Positions 1-15,472 of a stretch of DNA of 64,000 nt are shown here, one piece after another. The stretch covers positions 3,803,835-3,867,834 of the forward strand of contig JAQFVV010006312.1 of NCBI GenBank assembly GCA_028023455.1, read 5' to 3'. Each line of letters opens with the position of its first letter. The stretch's first letter is position 1. The position numbers were made by a program, and so were the translations under genes. A model generated the notes under the pieces. It had not been told where the DNA came from. It worked only from the letters and a program-made list of their open reading frames with translations, and ran no database searches. The DNA comes from Epiperipatus broadwayi (lineage: Eukaryota > Onychophora > Udeonychophora > Euonychophora > Peripatidae).

Positions 1-3000
1 TATAAGAATATATATATATATATATCTTTGTTAATATTTTACTGCTATCAGATTATGGAATCTTAAATCTTGTAAACCTATTGTGAAACATATACAAGGG
101 CAAAAATATATTCAAGATTCACAATGTTGATAAATAACAATTATACCGTGTTTACCATCAGCTAAGTTTATATTATTAAAAATTTCAAATCAGTTTTTAT
201 TATAAACAAATTGTTTTAAAATGAACAGCAAAATCAGTGCAAAAATAAGCTGTAAATAAAATTAATTTGCAAATAGAAAAAAAAAAAAATTCACTGTTTA
301 ATGTGCATAAAGAAAGCTTTATTTTTTTTTTTCATTTTAATTATCAACAGGGCAGAACCAGATCTTTCATTAAAGTCTGGTTAATCTGCTAATATCTTTA
401 TTAATTAATATTTAGCTTAAACCATTATTAACATTAAATGCTATAATATGATTTGTTACTCATTCAAAAAAGGAAGAAACTCATAATTCTGATGAAATAA
501 AATTATTATTTCTCAATAATGTCACATCCAATTCTAAAATAAAAAAATAATCAAAGGTATAACCAATATTTCAAGCAATGAATTCAAAATTTGGAAGCCA
601 TGCAAATGCATAATAACATAAAATTCTTAAGAACACTAATTAAAATCTACTAAGATTTAGAAATAAGTTAAACTTATCCTATCTAACGGAATCTAAAACA
701 GAGTTTTATTTATTTGTTAATACTGAATGGCAAGTACAACAATTATTCATCAACAGTGAAGAATATAAACAGTAAGTCTTTATTTTACTACATGAATTAA
801 TTTATAATCTTCAGAAATTTATAATTCTTAAAACATTCTTAACATTCTAAATGATTTGGATGAAAAATTTTGATTTTTATTCTTCTAATTAATCCATAGG
901 CATCAACTGATGGAAGAGATAATCAACTTCGTTTCTCAAAATTGGCATTGCAATTCACCACAACAAATATAATATCTGTAATTTAATTAATTCTTAGGAA
1001 ACTGAAATTTTGTCTTCATAGAATATTATAGTGTATAGCAGAAAATTATACTTGAAAGTATTAATGGTCATGACATATAACTACTGCTTTACAAAATTCA
1101 TATGTCCTTTGTTAAGCTTTATTTTTTTTTACTTAACAATAACTGGCTAGACAAAATTTATTAATGTGAAATAAAAGTTTTTAATAATGTATATTTTAAA
1201 AAAAATTCAACCATGGAAACTTTATCTTAAACTAAAAAGATATATCTGTTGTATCAATGACTGCACTGCACCAGTAATATCAAATGTCAGTGAGTATTAT
1301 TATTGGAAGAAGTTACTACGTTTATTTCTAATGAAGTAGCTTGGCACATATATATTATAATTGTGATTAAGATAGATATTAAGTATCAAAATATTATAAG
1401 ATTCTAATATAGAATTTGAAGTAATGTTAGTGCTATATCACACATTGCACAAATTATTTGTGACCAAATAACATTGAGTGTCAAAGTCAACACATATAAG
1501 TGGCTCACTATTGTAAATTCTAATTTCATCAAGATATTATTACCATAATGAATTTATCAACATTTACATAATCTATCAATATTTCTGAAACAGCTTTTAA
1601 ATTAAATATTGACTCAACAAAATGTATTTTGCCAGATATTGTCAAAACTAATTATGAACTTATAAATAATCATTTTCTGATGGTAATAAAATTGGTTTTG
1701 TGTTAAACATCAACACAAGTGAGCATTAAAAACTGATGATTTAATATCTGTTAAGTGTAATATCATTAAAACATCATATTCCTTATATGTACTTTCACAT
1801 AGATTTAAGAGAAATGTACTTTTTTAGAACATTTGTTGTAAACAATGCAAGAAGAATTAAAGTTATGGCAACAAACTCTTAGATATCTCTATCAGTACAT
1901 TTAGACAATCAGTAAAAACAACTATCAAAAATTTTTAAATCTTATAATAAACAGAAAAAAAACATTTCATCTATTCTATATTTTACAAAATATTAAACAG
2001 TAAACAATAATAAATATCAGTCATAAGCAGAATTTATCATACAATGAAACATGGCAAATTTTAATATTTTTAAAAAAAATCATTCATCATGTCTCACAAA
2101 TAATAATATGTTTTTGCTGGATAAACTGATTGTAATGGGATAAAATACTTAATATTGGCAAAATAATTTATTATTTTACAGATTTATGTACATTAATTTG
2201 TCCTTAATAAAATAGATAAAAATTTATTTTTTAAAACTTTAAAAAATTACATCAAATTATAATGGAATAAACTGTCTATAATATAAAACTATAATAAAAT
2301 ACAGTACATAAAATCGATTCATCTAATATATCTCATCACTCATGCCAACTTACAATAATGTACAATAAAAGTCAATACATTGAAATAACATTATAATTTG
2401 TAATATCCAACCATGAAATAAATAAAATATTCTTATTTGGTACTTATATAAATACGACTAACAAATCGCAATGAATTAGCCTTCAATAAGGCCAAATTAT
2501 TAAACTCTAAATTATAATTACCCTCATATGTATGGTATTTTTAATTCTCTATTAAAATCAAATGATAACTTAATATTTAAATTAAGTCTGAAATTTGTAC
2601 CAATGAGCTTTAAATCTAAACAAAGTAAATCATTCTATCTAATGGAATTCAAATACCCATTTCAATGTATACAATTACCAATTTTGTAATATTATAAGAT
2701 TGCCATTTTTACTAACTAAATACCAAATTACTACAACATACATCCAATAAATAATAATTGAAAAGAAATATGCAAGTATCCAATTATAATCGTCTTGGTT
2801 TACCCTAAATAATTAATTCATATATTTATATTTTATAAACTATCGAAATGGCTCAGATATAAGTTTTTTATATTCACAAGTAACTAATGCATATAACTTA
2901 AAAAATAATTTTGATGATCTTCTAATTAATTATTAAACACCAAGCAATATTAATTTAATTAAATTATTATTATATAAAAATGCACGTCTAGCTCCAATGA

Positions 3001-3492
3001 TAACATACTGGATTTACTATAAAGAAAATAATACATAATAATACATACTTACCAAACCAATTGCTTAACTCCTGGACTATTTTATGATTATTTATTATAA
3101 ACTATATGGTATAAATCCATATATGACCACTACATATCAAAATTTTATTATTCAATAGGTTTACATTGTTAATTGAATAACAACTAAAATAAGTTTATTT
3201 ATTTAAATGAATTGAAAATTTATTAACAATAAGTATATTAAAAAACTGAGGAAATAGACAATAAATGTTTGTGACACATGCTCTAATTAAATATCATAAA
3301 ATATATTTTCAGCATAAATTAATATTAATAAAATAGACATTTATACATCAACAATTCACCTATATAATGTTTAATATATGATATATAAAATTTATGTGAA
3401 ACGAAAATGTTGCAGCACACACTGGCTTTATCATGAAACTTAGGACAGAGTAACTCTGGTGGTCAGATAAGTGTCCATCACGCTAATGGTGT
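1..3492. other. AT-rich stretch without a recognised gene
   Basis: I see no credible coding region, RNA gene or transposon here. The sequence is extremely A+T-rich with short homopolymers and a (TA)n run at the left edge. If the terminal exon proposed at 3493-3535 (minus strand) is real, the part just below it would be its 3' UTR; 3400-3490 is less AT-rich than the rest, which fits a UTR start but proves nothing. Confidence 0.5.
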
Positions 3493-3535
3493 CTAGTATC
3501 TACTGCAGTATCTTTCTAAATTTTCCTCCACGGTT
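3493..3535 (-). CDS. Possible 3'-terminal coding exon of a host gene
   Basis: On the minus strand an AT-rich stretch ends in TATATATTTACAG, a good 3' splice acceptor, at about 3536. The reading frame that uses one leftover base then gives TVEENLERYCSRY followed by TAG at 3493-3495. The next ~90 bases are distinctly less AT-rich than their surroundings, as expected for a 3' UTR start. I do not recognise the protein. A second frame across the same acceptor also ends quickly (NRGGKFRKILQ, stop), so the frame is not certain. No upstream exon was found, which could mean a long intron or a false call. The evidence is the acceptor, the composition change and the acidic, non-repetitive peptide; the gene itself is inference. 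Confidence 0.22.
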
Positions 3536-3540
3536 CTGTA

Positions 3541-4408
3541 AATATATAAAGTCTTATATAAATAATTGTCTCAATTTTTCAAATATTTTTTTTAATAAAT
3601 AAATAAATAAAAAACTAGTAAAATTTAGGTTATAAACTTTATTTTTAAATCAAAGTTAATTTTCTTTTATTTCACAAAACTTAAGATATAATAATTAATA
3701 ATATTTATAAATAGTATACAAATAAATACATAAATAAAGTACATATTATCATACGACCTGATCAGATCCTCCTATATGGCACTTCAAAGAAACACAATAG
3801 CTTCAAGTTACTAATCCAAACAAAGTAAAAGTATCACAAACAGTTATCCAAAACAATGTATATTTGAAATATTGAATTTTTATTTTTCATTGGCATCAGG
3901 AATAAACAAACACTAGTCTCAATTTATGACAATATGATGTAAAAATATACTGCTTTAAATCCTTGTCAAAATACACCATTTGTGTTATAAACTTTCTTAT
4001 ATATAGCAGTATGGTGTTAGTTTTTATATTTTATTATTAAAATGTTTTGTTCACAAGTGATAATCGTTTTCAGTAGGAAATATCAAGCCAAATTTGAATG
4101 CTATAAATTACTTTCTCTTTCTTTACCAAATTTTGATAATCCTGTCCAGTTTCCTGGACAAATATAACCTTTACCATCATTTTTCTGGTTATCAAGCAAA
4201 TACTTTTAAAATAAATTTAAAAAATTACATAATGAACCTAGGTTTGCTTCTATAAAAGTCAGGACATCAGAGAGTGAACTTGAATCATTCAGTCTTATTT
4301 ATAACCTCTTACAATTGATGTCACTTTCATTTTCAAAAACTAAGGTTACACTTTTGATTCACTCTTATACCAAAATCACTTTGCATTTCACACTTAAAAT
4401 CTTTTTAC
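3541..4408. other. AT-rich stretch, nothing recognised
   Basis: No coding, RNA or transposon signature was seen. If the exon to the left is real, this is intron. Confidence 0.4.
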
Positions 4409-4628
<220 letters not shown>

Positions 4629-4798
4629 TTAAATAGTGCTATCACACTTATAATGTAAAGCTGTATAATTAATATCAATTAGTCAATTAAAATGGCTGAG
4701 TACTTTTGAGAAACTGTACTTCTCATAATTATAGCCAGTTCTTACTCATTCATTGAAATTATTCTATCAGTATAATATGCAAACTCTATGCAAATGAG

Positions 4799-6215
4799 TC
4801 AATTAGACCCTCTTTTTGATATAGCAAAACATGCTTCTTTACGATTAATGGTGAAAGAGTCCTCTGCTATAAAGTAAGCCTCCTTTACCTTATGCTTAAC
4901 ATCATGCCTTTCAGTACAAACCAATTTTGCAGATGTGGGTTTAAACTCATGTCCTGATACTTTTTGATGTTGTGCAGAAATTGAAGTTCATTCTGGGTTA
5001 GTATGTGACTTATTATATCTGTACTTGTTCTGTGACAACCTAGTAGCTATGGTGGCTCTGGTTTCACCATAGTATGAAGCTTTGCATCCATTATGAGGGC
5101 ATGCCACCTTATACATGGCCTGTGAGGTCTGATCCAAAGCTATGGTGTCTTTCGCATTATTAATAAACCTATTAGTTGAACTTGGTGTATGAAAACTCAG
5201 ACAAAATTCCATAGGGACAGTCTTATAGAATGCCTTACGCAAAGAGTGCATGTAGGACAATAATATCCAAGGCTTGTTGTCTCTAACTCTGTGTGTTCCA
5301 ATATTATCAATAAAATGTCTAATCTTATTATAAACTACATCATACTTGTATCCTGATTTGATTAAATTGTTAGTATAATTAATCATATTAGACCTTCTGC
5401 CTGCCTCAAATTTTCACAAATGGTAAAAAGAAATGATGTCAAACCAGCAAACTTGTGAGCCATAGGTGTGTATGAATCTCAGTGAATCTGTCTTTGAACT
5501 TCTGGTGGCTTCATGACCATTGTATAGTTCAGAGTACTTCCTTTTCTGTGTACCATAATATCTAAATATTTTACTTCTTGCTTTATATTTTCCCATGTAA
5601 TATTTAAATCTAAGGATGTGTGCATTTGTATCTGATCTTTGATTTGCTCAACAGTATTTACTGGAGCAGCAACAAATAAGACATCCACATACCCATTATA
5701 TATTATGTGATTATCTACTATGTTGTATTTAGATAATACTTGTTTTTCATAATAATTCAAATAGATGCTAGACATGATGCCACTCATGGGTAATGCCATG
5801 GGCCACTCATCATTCATGTGGTACCACTTGTTTTTAAACTTGGCCATTATATTTTTGTCCAATCATCTCAAAAACTCAGTGATGAAATAAATGCAAGCCT
5901 AAGCCACATTATTACTTTCCAGTTCTTGTTGTATAATCTCGATAGAAGTCTTTCTATTAATAGACCTGTATAACTCTGAAATATCCATAGCAGCAATTTT
6001 AAACTCAGGCCTTATTAACACATTCTTGATTCAATCTACAAAATCAAAAGAAGATTTAATAGTATACTCGCCAAAGCCTAAGCTATCGATTAGCCACTGA
6101 TTTATCTTCTTAGCTGTTTCAAAATAATGCATGCCTCTGAAGTCCAACATCAACCTCAGAGGCATGTCAGACTTGTGTAATTTGGCATTAGCAAACATTC
6201 GGGGGGCATAGAAGA
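4799..6215 (-). pseudogene. PLE-1: 5'-truncated Penelope-like element, reverse transcriptase plus GIY-YIG nuclease, inactivated
   Basis: Read on the minus strand from about 6215, one damaged frame encodes a PLE reverse transcriptase and then a GIY-YIG endonuclease. It opens at FANAKLHKSDMPLRLMLDF, the PKIHK-type region of PLE reverse transcriptases. It continues through KIAAMDISELYRSINRKTS (catalytic motif A region), WPMALPMSGIMSSIYLNYYE (motif B region, normally near GxPMGSPLSP), and YVDVLFVA at about 5690, where the catalytic YVDD has become YVDV. The nuclease follows as CPHNGCKASYYGETRATIATRL, then HEFKPTSAKLVCTERHDVK and KVKEAYFIAEDSFTINR, ending at TGA at 4799-4801. In-frame stops lie near 6030, 5915, 5865, 5485 and 4990, and a frameshift near 5395. 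The N-terminal part is missing. The element is dead, but most of the frame can still be followed, so it is not very ancient. Confidence 0.9.
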
Positions 6216-6259
6216 AGACGTGTACATTTGATAATACTCAGCTTTAGAGAAAGGTTTAT

Positions 6260-6393
6260 TGAATAATAGTAATACTAATAATAATAATAATAATATCAAC
6301 AACAACAACAAAAATATAAATTAAAAAAAAAAATATTTTACATAAAACACAATACATTCTTACACACAAATATATTTTTAATTAAAAAAAAAA

Positions 6394-6471
<78 letters not shown>

Positions 6472-6480
6472 AAAAAATTA
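6260..6480. repeat. Low-complexity block with (TA)n tract
   Basis: AAT, AAC and poly-A segments lead into an uninterrupted (TA)n run at about 6404-6466. There is no coding content. Confidence 0.85.
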
Positions 6481-6715
6481 CTTATATATATAAAATAACA
6501 CCACACCTAAGACATTAATAATACATGTGTATTGTTTATAATTCATTACTTATGAATGCAATAAATAAAACACTTGTAATAAAGAAACAATAATAATTTT
6601 ATCAAAGTCACAAACTTTATTATTTTCATTCACATTTTAAATGAATAAAATTAATATAATTTTATGTTGCAATAATAGCATTTCTTGCTTTAATATTTCA
6701 ATATCATAACAACCT

Positions 6716-7888
<1,173 letters not shown>

Positions 7889-8302
7889 TTGTACTTGACA
7901 TTTGATCACATACTAATACCAAACTTCAGCTGGCACAACAGCTTTCAACATTTAAAACAATAATAACCTTAAAGAAAAAGTGGTCACTTTAATTAGCATT
8001 TAATTTTAATAAGAAATTATGTAGCATATTTTGTTTGCCATAGCAAGCAGTACTTAAACACACTTTACTCAATTACTAAAAATATGGACGTAAACATACA
8101 TAAAGGCAGTTTTCAATTTAAGATTCTTCAAATAATTATTCTGGAAATCTGTGCTGGAAATTTTAATTTCAATTATCACTACTTTCTCTCACTAATATAG
8201 CAAAATAAATATTATTCAACTTTCTCAAAATATTTTATATCCTAATGTTTATGCCTACTGAAAAATCTTGACAAATCATTATTCAATGTTTATTTTTTAT
8301 TT

Positions 8303-8359
8303 TGAAACACATATGATTCCAATTTAAGATCTTTAATTTCTTTGATGCATTTTTCAATC

Positions 8360-8399
<40 letters not shown>

Positions 8400-8475
8400 G
8401 ATTGAAATTAATCTAAAGCATATATATATATATATATATATATGCTTTAGATTAAAATCATATGTGTGATTTTCT
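8303..8475. repeat. Nested inverted repeats around (TA)n
   Basis: TTTCAATCAG and CTGATTGAAA flank a (TA)n core at 8352-8407. A second unit, AATCTAAAGC ... GCTTTAGATT around (TA)n, follows at 8411-8453. An imperfect outer pair, AAACACATATGATT (about 8305) and AATCATATGTGTGATTT (about 8456), encloses both. The whole can fold into a cruciform and may be a MITE-like insertion whose core expanded. No target duplication is evident. Confidence 0.6.
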
Positions 8476-8479
8476 ATAT

Positions 8480-11400
8480 TTCATTTTTTTTAAAAATATG
8501 TTATGTAATGATTTTTTGTAAATAATATGTTACTTTCTAACAGCCATTACTTAATAATCAAATCTTTCTATATTTTTTTCTAGTGTATCCATGGTATCAT
8601 GTAAAAAATTGTTAATGAGATGCAAAAGAAAAATACAGAATCATATAAAACAAAAATAATGAAATTCAAATATTTGTAAGCTCATAATTCATTGCAAATC
8701 TTTATTATATAATGGAAAACTACATCAAGGACATACTTCTTTTCATTAATATAACAAAATTAAGCTACTATCATTTTGATATTTCTCTCATTCCTTAAGA
8801 AGCTTTTATTCAGGTTCTTTATACCTAAGATGTTTCTTCATTTAACTAATAAACACAATTGGTAAAATACACTGTGGAATATCTATTAACAATACTACAT
8901 TATCTAGAATTTTAAAATAAAATTTTAGTATTGACATCTAAATATAGAAGACTTTCATTTTATTGCAGAAAATATTTTTACAAAAACAAAATTCTAAACA
9001 GAGCAAGTAAACTTAAATAGAACTAGTTCTTGCATATATACAAATACATTTTTAATTTACAAATTATTAGCACATTCTTTTATTCATTAATAAAAAATTA
9101 ATTGATTTGATATCAATAAAATAATTATTTGTTAAATCAAAATTAATGTTTCCTAACAATTGCCACATTGGAAGCTTAAGATCTATACTATAAGACATTA
9201 TTCACAATTGTTAATAGTAGTTTTTTTTAATAAAACTTTTATAGAAAGTTGGTCTTAGATTTAAACTAACATTATATCATCAAAAAATGGTCATGCAAAA
9301 TTTTTGAATAAAAAAAATGCACTTTATGCTAAAAAAATAAAACCAACCAACTATTAAGTAATCTATATTGATTTCATATCTAACTTCAAATTTATTACTT
9401 GTTCCTAACTTAATAACTGTATTAAAGCTATTTTAGGAGATCAAATTACCATAATTATCATTAGCTCTAAAAAAACTTATATTCAAAAAAAGATAACGTT
9501 ATTTGACTTCTTTTTGATGGAGTATAACATATTTCCTATACGTTTAATAAGTAATCATAAATTTACATTAGTTCATATAATTCCTATATAAATATTTAAT
9601 ATTACCTCATTCTAAATCGCAAGATTTCATGACTGTTAATTTGTAGCAGAAATAGTGGAGTTTTAACATGGGAAGAGACCAAAAGCTTCATGCTCCCAAA
9701 TCAAGATACTTCAGATTAACCTATATAAATGGGAATTTAGATTAAAGATAAGATGGCCATTCTTATCTTTCTAAAGTCATTATCTTGTGTCAATTGACTA
9801 TTATAAATGTTCAAGGTGTAAAAGAATTTCAAGGATTGTTCACAGGTGTTTTTTTCATTACATTAAAATGATAATATATATAAAAAAACAACTGGATAGA
9901 ATTTGTATCCCTTTTGTTTTAACTTACATTTTTTCCCAATACTAACATAAATATGAATCATTTTACAGCAGTTAAAAATTTATGTAATAAAGTTTGTGTC
10001 AAGATAAAAATAAGAAATAAGACTTCTGATGATATAAGAGTAACTAAAAACTAAAATAAGGATATTGTTTATTGCTTTCATCATTTAAAATATATTCAAA
10101 AAATGGGAATTATTCTATATAATCATAAGAACACTTTACAATGTATTATTCTTATGATTAAATAATTTTGGCTTAGGATCATGAAGATGTGTGTTATATG
10201 TTTTGTAAATTAAAAGAGAAATATATGAAATGGAGTTAGGAAGTAAATGTAATAAGTATGTGTATTGAGGAACATAATATAATACAAAATATTAAAAATA
10301 AGCACCAGATTGCAAAATATAAAAAATAAAACTATGAATGAACTGTTTTTCTCTACTATTACTCTAAACTACCAATTGTGAGCTTAATTAATAAGTGTTT
10401 ACTAGATAGTAATGCAATTTAATCCCGTTCTTATTATTCCGTAGTAAGATGAAAGATTTAAATGATGTTATATTGAAATATAAATATCTAGGCATTGGAG
10501 AACTCACAATAAAAAATTTAAGATAAATCAATAAAAGATATAATTGTGATGATAAATAAAAACTCCAATAAGTGATGAAAGGATATTGCATCATCACAAT
10601 ATCAATTATCTTTATATATGGTAATGTGGTTTGGCAGCTAAAAGATAGGATTAATGACAATTTTTAGCTATATAAATGTTTTACAGAAAGGTAGGGATGA
10701 AAAGTTTTATAAGTAATTTAATAATAACAACAACAATAATAACAATAACAACAACATATTTTGAGCACATTTAACTTAAACAATATTAATACAAGATAAT
10801 TAGAATGATATGAAAATACAAAAGATGACTCAAGAAAAATTACTGAAGCAAATATATATAATACCATTAAACAAAACCAGGACAGATATTCAAAAAGAAG
10901 TTTGTAAGGAGTTGATAAAAAAAATTAAAGTAAAAAATTGCAGAAAGATTTGTTATAGCAATTCAAAAATGGACGATATCTATAGCGTTATAGACCGATT
11001 AAAAGAAAGATATATAGATAATATCATCTTTCAAAATATTTATAATTTCCAGTTTTTATCATAAACATTCATAAAACTAATGGAATTTATCACTAAGTAA
11101 AAAGTGTTTTTTTTTTATCTTTATTTTCAAAATTCTTGAAATTTCTCTCAACATCTCTAAAGTCAAAATTAGTCAATTATTGAAGAAAATTGTTATTAAC
11201 AATTTAATAAAGAAGAGGCATATATTTTATTTCATAACTATTAAATGTCTTATAATGAAGTTTTCAATACTTATACAATGAATATTTTAAATAGTTATGT
11301 CTATAATGTAACTTATTAAACATTTATTACTTTCTAAATAATATAATAGATATTTGATGATATTTTTTATACTTTTGATTATAACTTCACTAATGACAGA

Positions 11401-13465
11401 TAAATTAATGTACTCAAAGTTTTATTTATTATTAAAGCAAGAGCCAACATACTTTATAAAACAAAGTGGCCATGTTAAACAGCTAATATCTGTCAAATAT
11501 TATTTTTACAATTCAAAATTCATGATGTTCTTACATGATATGATGAATAAAATCACATTTGTCCATAATAGATAGTTATAAATCTGTTTCATACTTGACC
11601 ATATACTTTTCCTTAATTTTAAAGTTGTTTCAAATTTTTCTTACTTATTAATAAAAATAAAGTTAATTTTTATCATAGAAAATAAAGTTAATATTTACTT
11701 TATTACAAGCAAATTGCCATTTCTTCTGTAACTCAGACATGTCAAATCTTTTAGATTACAATTATCTGACTAAATTGTAGTCCACTTACTTTGAAAGTGC
11801 AAAACTTAATGAGGTTTTGATAAGCTTACAATATATTATATTTAATGTAGTATCTATGCTTAACTTAAGATAGAAAAAACATCCAACTTTTTACTTTTAA
11901 ATATATTTGATTGAATTATTTTGAAAAATAGAAAAAAAATTTAAACCCCAACATAAGTCTATTTATGAACAAAAATATTAATTTTACTAAAAAAAATTAT
12001 AAAATTCAAAGGCATTTTAAAATATTTTTTCTAAAGTTAAAACCAGCCAAAATGGTGGTTCATGTTGTTTACCAATTCCACTGGAACTCAATTAACAATT
12101 CAAAACAAAGTAGTTAATTAATGATTAGAGCAAAGCAAATATGCAACTGCTGATTACTCTAATATTAAAAATAAACAAAATAACACAAATTATAAGATAT
12201 TTTTAGAGAATAGAACTAATAAATTATAGTAATAATCAATCTTTATACATTTTTACATTATGGATAAAAATATTAATGAGAAATTTAATGCTTAATTCTC
12301 TTCTTCTTTGTCAAAAATCATTCATTAAGTTTCCAAATTCAAAGTCTCTAATTATGTCAAAGACTAATATCAATATATCAATAATAAAATTTCAGTTGTG
12401 ACTAAAATCCTATTAACTATAGATATCAAAAAATATTAAATATAATCTATAAAGTTTAAAGCTTTCCAACAATAGTTATATTGTACTTGAGTTTCTAGTA
12501 CTATTCAAAAACAAATTTTATAAAAGAATTTTGATTTTCTTCATAAAAAAGTTACATGTTCAGTAGACATTAAGAAAGATATGCCTTTACCAAGACAAAC
12601 AACAATTGATATGGTCCAATGTGAAAGTTTTAATGATAAAATATGAAAAATTAAAGTTGAGTAACTTTGCTTTAGTCCTTAATAACGTTTAGGTATGAAT
12701 AAACCTAGCATAAAAAATTCCTCCTTTCAATAGAAATATGACTAATAATTGTGACCCCTTTGTATATAAAAGAAAGGCTTATTTTAAAAACATATTTCAA
12801 CAAATTCTAAATATTCTGTGGTCTTAAAAATCATAAAATTTATCAATTCAATAATAATTGAGCATTATAATATGAAATTAATACACTTTATCAAAAGTAT
12901 ATATTTGTGAGGGCACAGAAACTTAGTTGGAAATTCATCAGGATGGTAATAAGCAGGAAATTATTCAAATTACTATTAGCAGGTCACAAAAGTCAAAATA
13001 CAATTAAAAATATTTGAAAAAAAATAAACATTTATCTAGAATCAATTTTTAAGAGACTTGGGTGCTTTAATTAAAACAAAACTATGAAAATATTACTAAA
13101 ACTGAATAACAATATAATACTTACAAATATAAAAGAAAAAATATCTTCTTAAAAAAAATTGAGTGATTGAATATTTCAGTAGTTAAGTAATTTCTTATTA
13201 AAGCATATTGTTTCTCTGTATATCAACTGCACATGACTCACCTGACTTATCAATGCAATGAAATCTATTCTCCCTACTCTTATTGAATGACTTAGGGAAT
13301 AGATGCAAACCAAATGATATCTAGAAAGAATACATCTTTTCATGGCAAGGAGCACTTTACACTAAAATAATGATCTTTAAAACATAAATTTATATGAGAC
13401 TTTCATCATTATCCAGATAAATATATTTATATAAATAAAATTTTTACATTTTACTTCAAAATTTT
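8480..13465. other. AT-rich stretch without a recognised gene
   Basis: No recognisable coding, RNA or transposon content was found over 5 kb. An AAC/AAT microsatellite lies at about 10720-10757. An 84-codon lysine-rich frame at 10810-11064 has no recognisable motif, and its composition matches random AT-rich DNA; I do not call it a gene. Short inverted repeats (for example AGATAAG ... CTTATCT near 9750) are unremarkable here. Confidence 0.45.
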
Positions 13466-13477
13466 TATAGAAATATA

Positions 13478-13930
13478 TATACACAACCTGACATTTCAAC
13501 TATTCTGCAATCTTCTTCAGAGCTATAATATAATGATAATAAAATAAAATAAATATTATAAATAATATAACAAACAAATGTAATGAATCAATAAATAAGT
13601 AATAAGAAGATTATAAATCAATGTAAATTAATAAGTTAAAGTATATAAAAATATATAAATAATAAGAGTTGCAGTGTTTATAGATATAATTAGTTTTAAT
13701 AATATGTAATAGAGAGAGCTAGAATAGACAATAAAAAAATTTAAGTTATTTTTTTAATTAAAAAAAAAGGGTTTTTATAGAGATTTTTAAAAAACTGAAA
13801 TAATATTAGATAGATTTTAAAAAGTCTGTAATTTTTATAATTTATAATTATAGAAGAAAAGAGTTAAGTATAAAGAAAAATTATTAATAATAGAAGATTG
13901 AATAAAAGAATTATAGATATTGTGTATGAA
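13478..13930. mobile_element. Decayed, internally deleted relative of PLE-4
   Basis: The left end reads on the minus strand as CTGAAGA, A, GATTGCAGAATAGTT, GAAAT (13520 down to about 13493), matching the hammerhead-like terminus of the PLE-4 palindrome at 44.6 and 46.8 kb. From about 13640 the sequence instead matches the plus-oriented right arm of that palindrome: an AAGAGTTGCAG-type block, then AATATGTAATAGAGAGAGCTAG (compare 46326-46348). The copy therefore combines an inverted left end with a right arm, as if the palindrome centre had been deleted. Stem II is weaker than in the younger copy, so it is older. No coding part is left. Confidence 0.55.
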
Positions 13931-13974
13931 TTAAAAATAAAAATAAAATATTTTTTAAAAATGTATTACTATTG

Positions 13975-14014
<40 letters not shown>

Positions 14015-15470
14015 ACCGTTTATTTATACATGGTACAAATATATTGGCATTTGGTAAAAGCTAAAAAAAAAGTAAATTTAGATTTGTTTTTGATTAGTAT
14101 AATTTTTTAAAAATGTAAAATGAAAGTTAAATTTTTCATCCACATTTTTTTTTATCTAGTTAAAAAAATAAAAGTAAAAAATTGGAGAGAACAAAAGACA
14201 CACAAATTATTAATCCAGATAAGCTAAAAGAAAAATATTTTAGACAATTAAAGATGGCAGAATTATGCTAAAGACTTTGTAACTTAAATTTAAGAGAGAG
14301 TGTACAAGATTATTTACTTATATGCTGATGAAAAGACAAAAGGATGTGCAGAAGTTTCAATAACTGGATCGAGGTATAAAAAGAAGAGGACAACTTTCTG
14401 TGAGCATAACCTGTGGCAGTAATATACTTCTACACAGGTATGCCACTTGCTGTACCGAGCTGTCATGCAAGCATGGAAACAAAGCTTTGTGAATACTGCT
14501 TTTTACAATGAAAGGGTCACCACAAGTGTGCTTTTTCTCTAGCTATAGAATGGACCAATATTTGAAAATGCCAGCAGGAGAGACCAATGGAAATTCCTAT
14601 GAACTCAGGATCCAATAAATCTACACCACCTTACCGGTAAGTTAAGAGTAACTTTTCCCGATTGTGACAAAGTTTGCAAACAATTCTTAAAAATAAGATT
14701 AAAATAAACCCGATAAAGACTTTAAATTTTATTCTTCAAGAGACTCTTGTTTACCTAAGAACTATAATTGTTGAACTGTTTTTTTTATTAATTGATTCAT
14801 ATCTGGATTAGCATGCATGTAATCTTTCCAATTAATTAAATTATAATGTGTGTTTTTATATATTTTAATTTGTTAGAATAAAAATATTTATTTTTAATAC
14901 CAACTTTTCCTTGTACATTATTAATAATAGTTATTGATGATTATTATTAAATTTATTAATATTAGTTTAGTAAGATTTAAAAATATAATTTACCTTTGCC
15001 AATATGTGTTGACTAAGCTCCAAGAATAATAATATCTAGAAAATAACTCTAGTTATGGTAAAGTATGATACCGATTCTTTTAAAAGCATTTCTCTTTTTA
15101 ATTTTTGAGACACGATGTGACAGATTTCATCAGATTCTTATATAAATCCTGGTACCCTTATAAAAGAAATAAAAGCTGATTCTGTCGATAGCATAAATTG
15201 TAACAACTACTAGGTAGTGTTGATCAGGAAATATAGTTATGTTTTTTTTAGAACTAAGGAATAAAACTTTATTCTTTTTCCATAACTTGATCAACTCATG
15301 CATTTTATGTGTAACAGAGACCTAGTCAGATGTGTAAAAATCCTTCAATATATACATATTCATAAGTATTATATTAACATGGGGATAATAAAACTACACT
15401 TTTATGTTTGTTTAATTTAAAAGAAATAGTATTAATTAGGGGATATTAAAATATAATAAAACAAACAATA
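13931..15470. other. Mostly AT-rich; one denser unclassified patch at 14260-14650
   Basis: (TA)n lies at 13978-14012, followed by TTGTACC and, some 20 bp later, GGTACAAATATA, a small inverted pair. The patch at 14260-14650 is less AT-rich and ends in ACCG|GTAAGT, a strong 5' splice-site match. The only open frame leading into it is about 20 codons (…MEIPMNSGSNKSTPPYR) after a stop, so no exon is called. The remainder shows nothing. Confidence 0.35.
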
Positions 15471-15472
15471 TA

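Noticed and set aside
10810-11064. 84-codon lysine-rich ORF
   Set aside because: Composition matches AT-rich background; no motif, no splice or repeat context.
14260-14650. Possible exon ending at a perfect GTAAGT donor
   Set aside because: Only about 20 codons are open before the donor and no acceptor fits. A single donor-like motif is expected by chance in this length.
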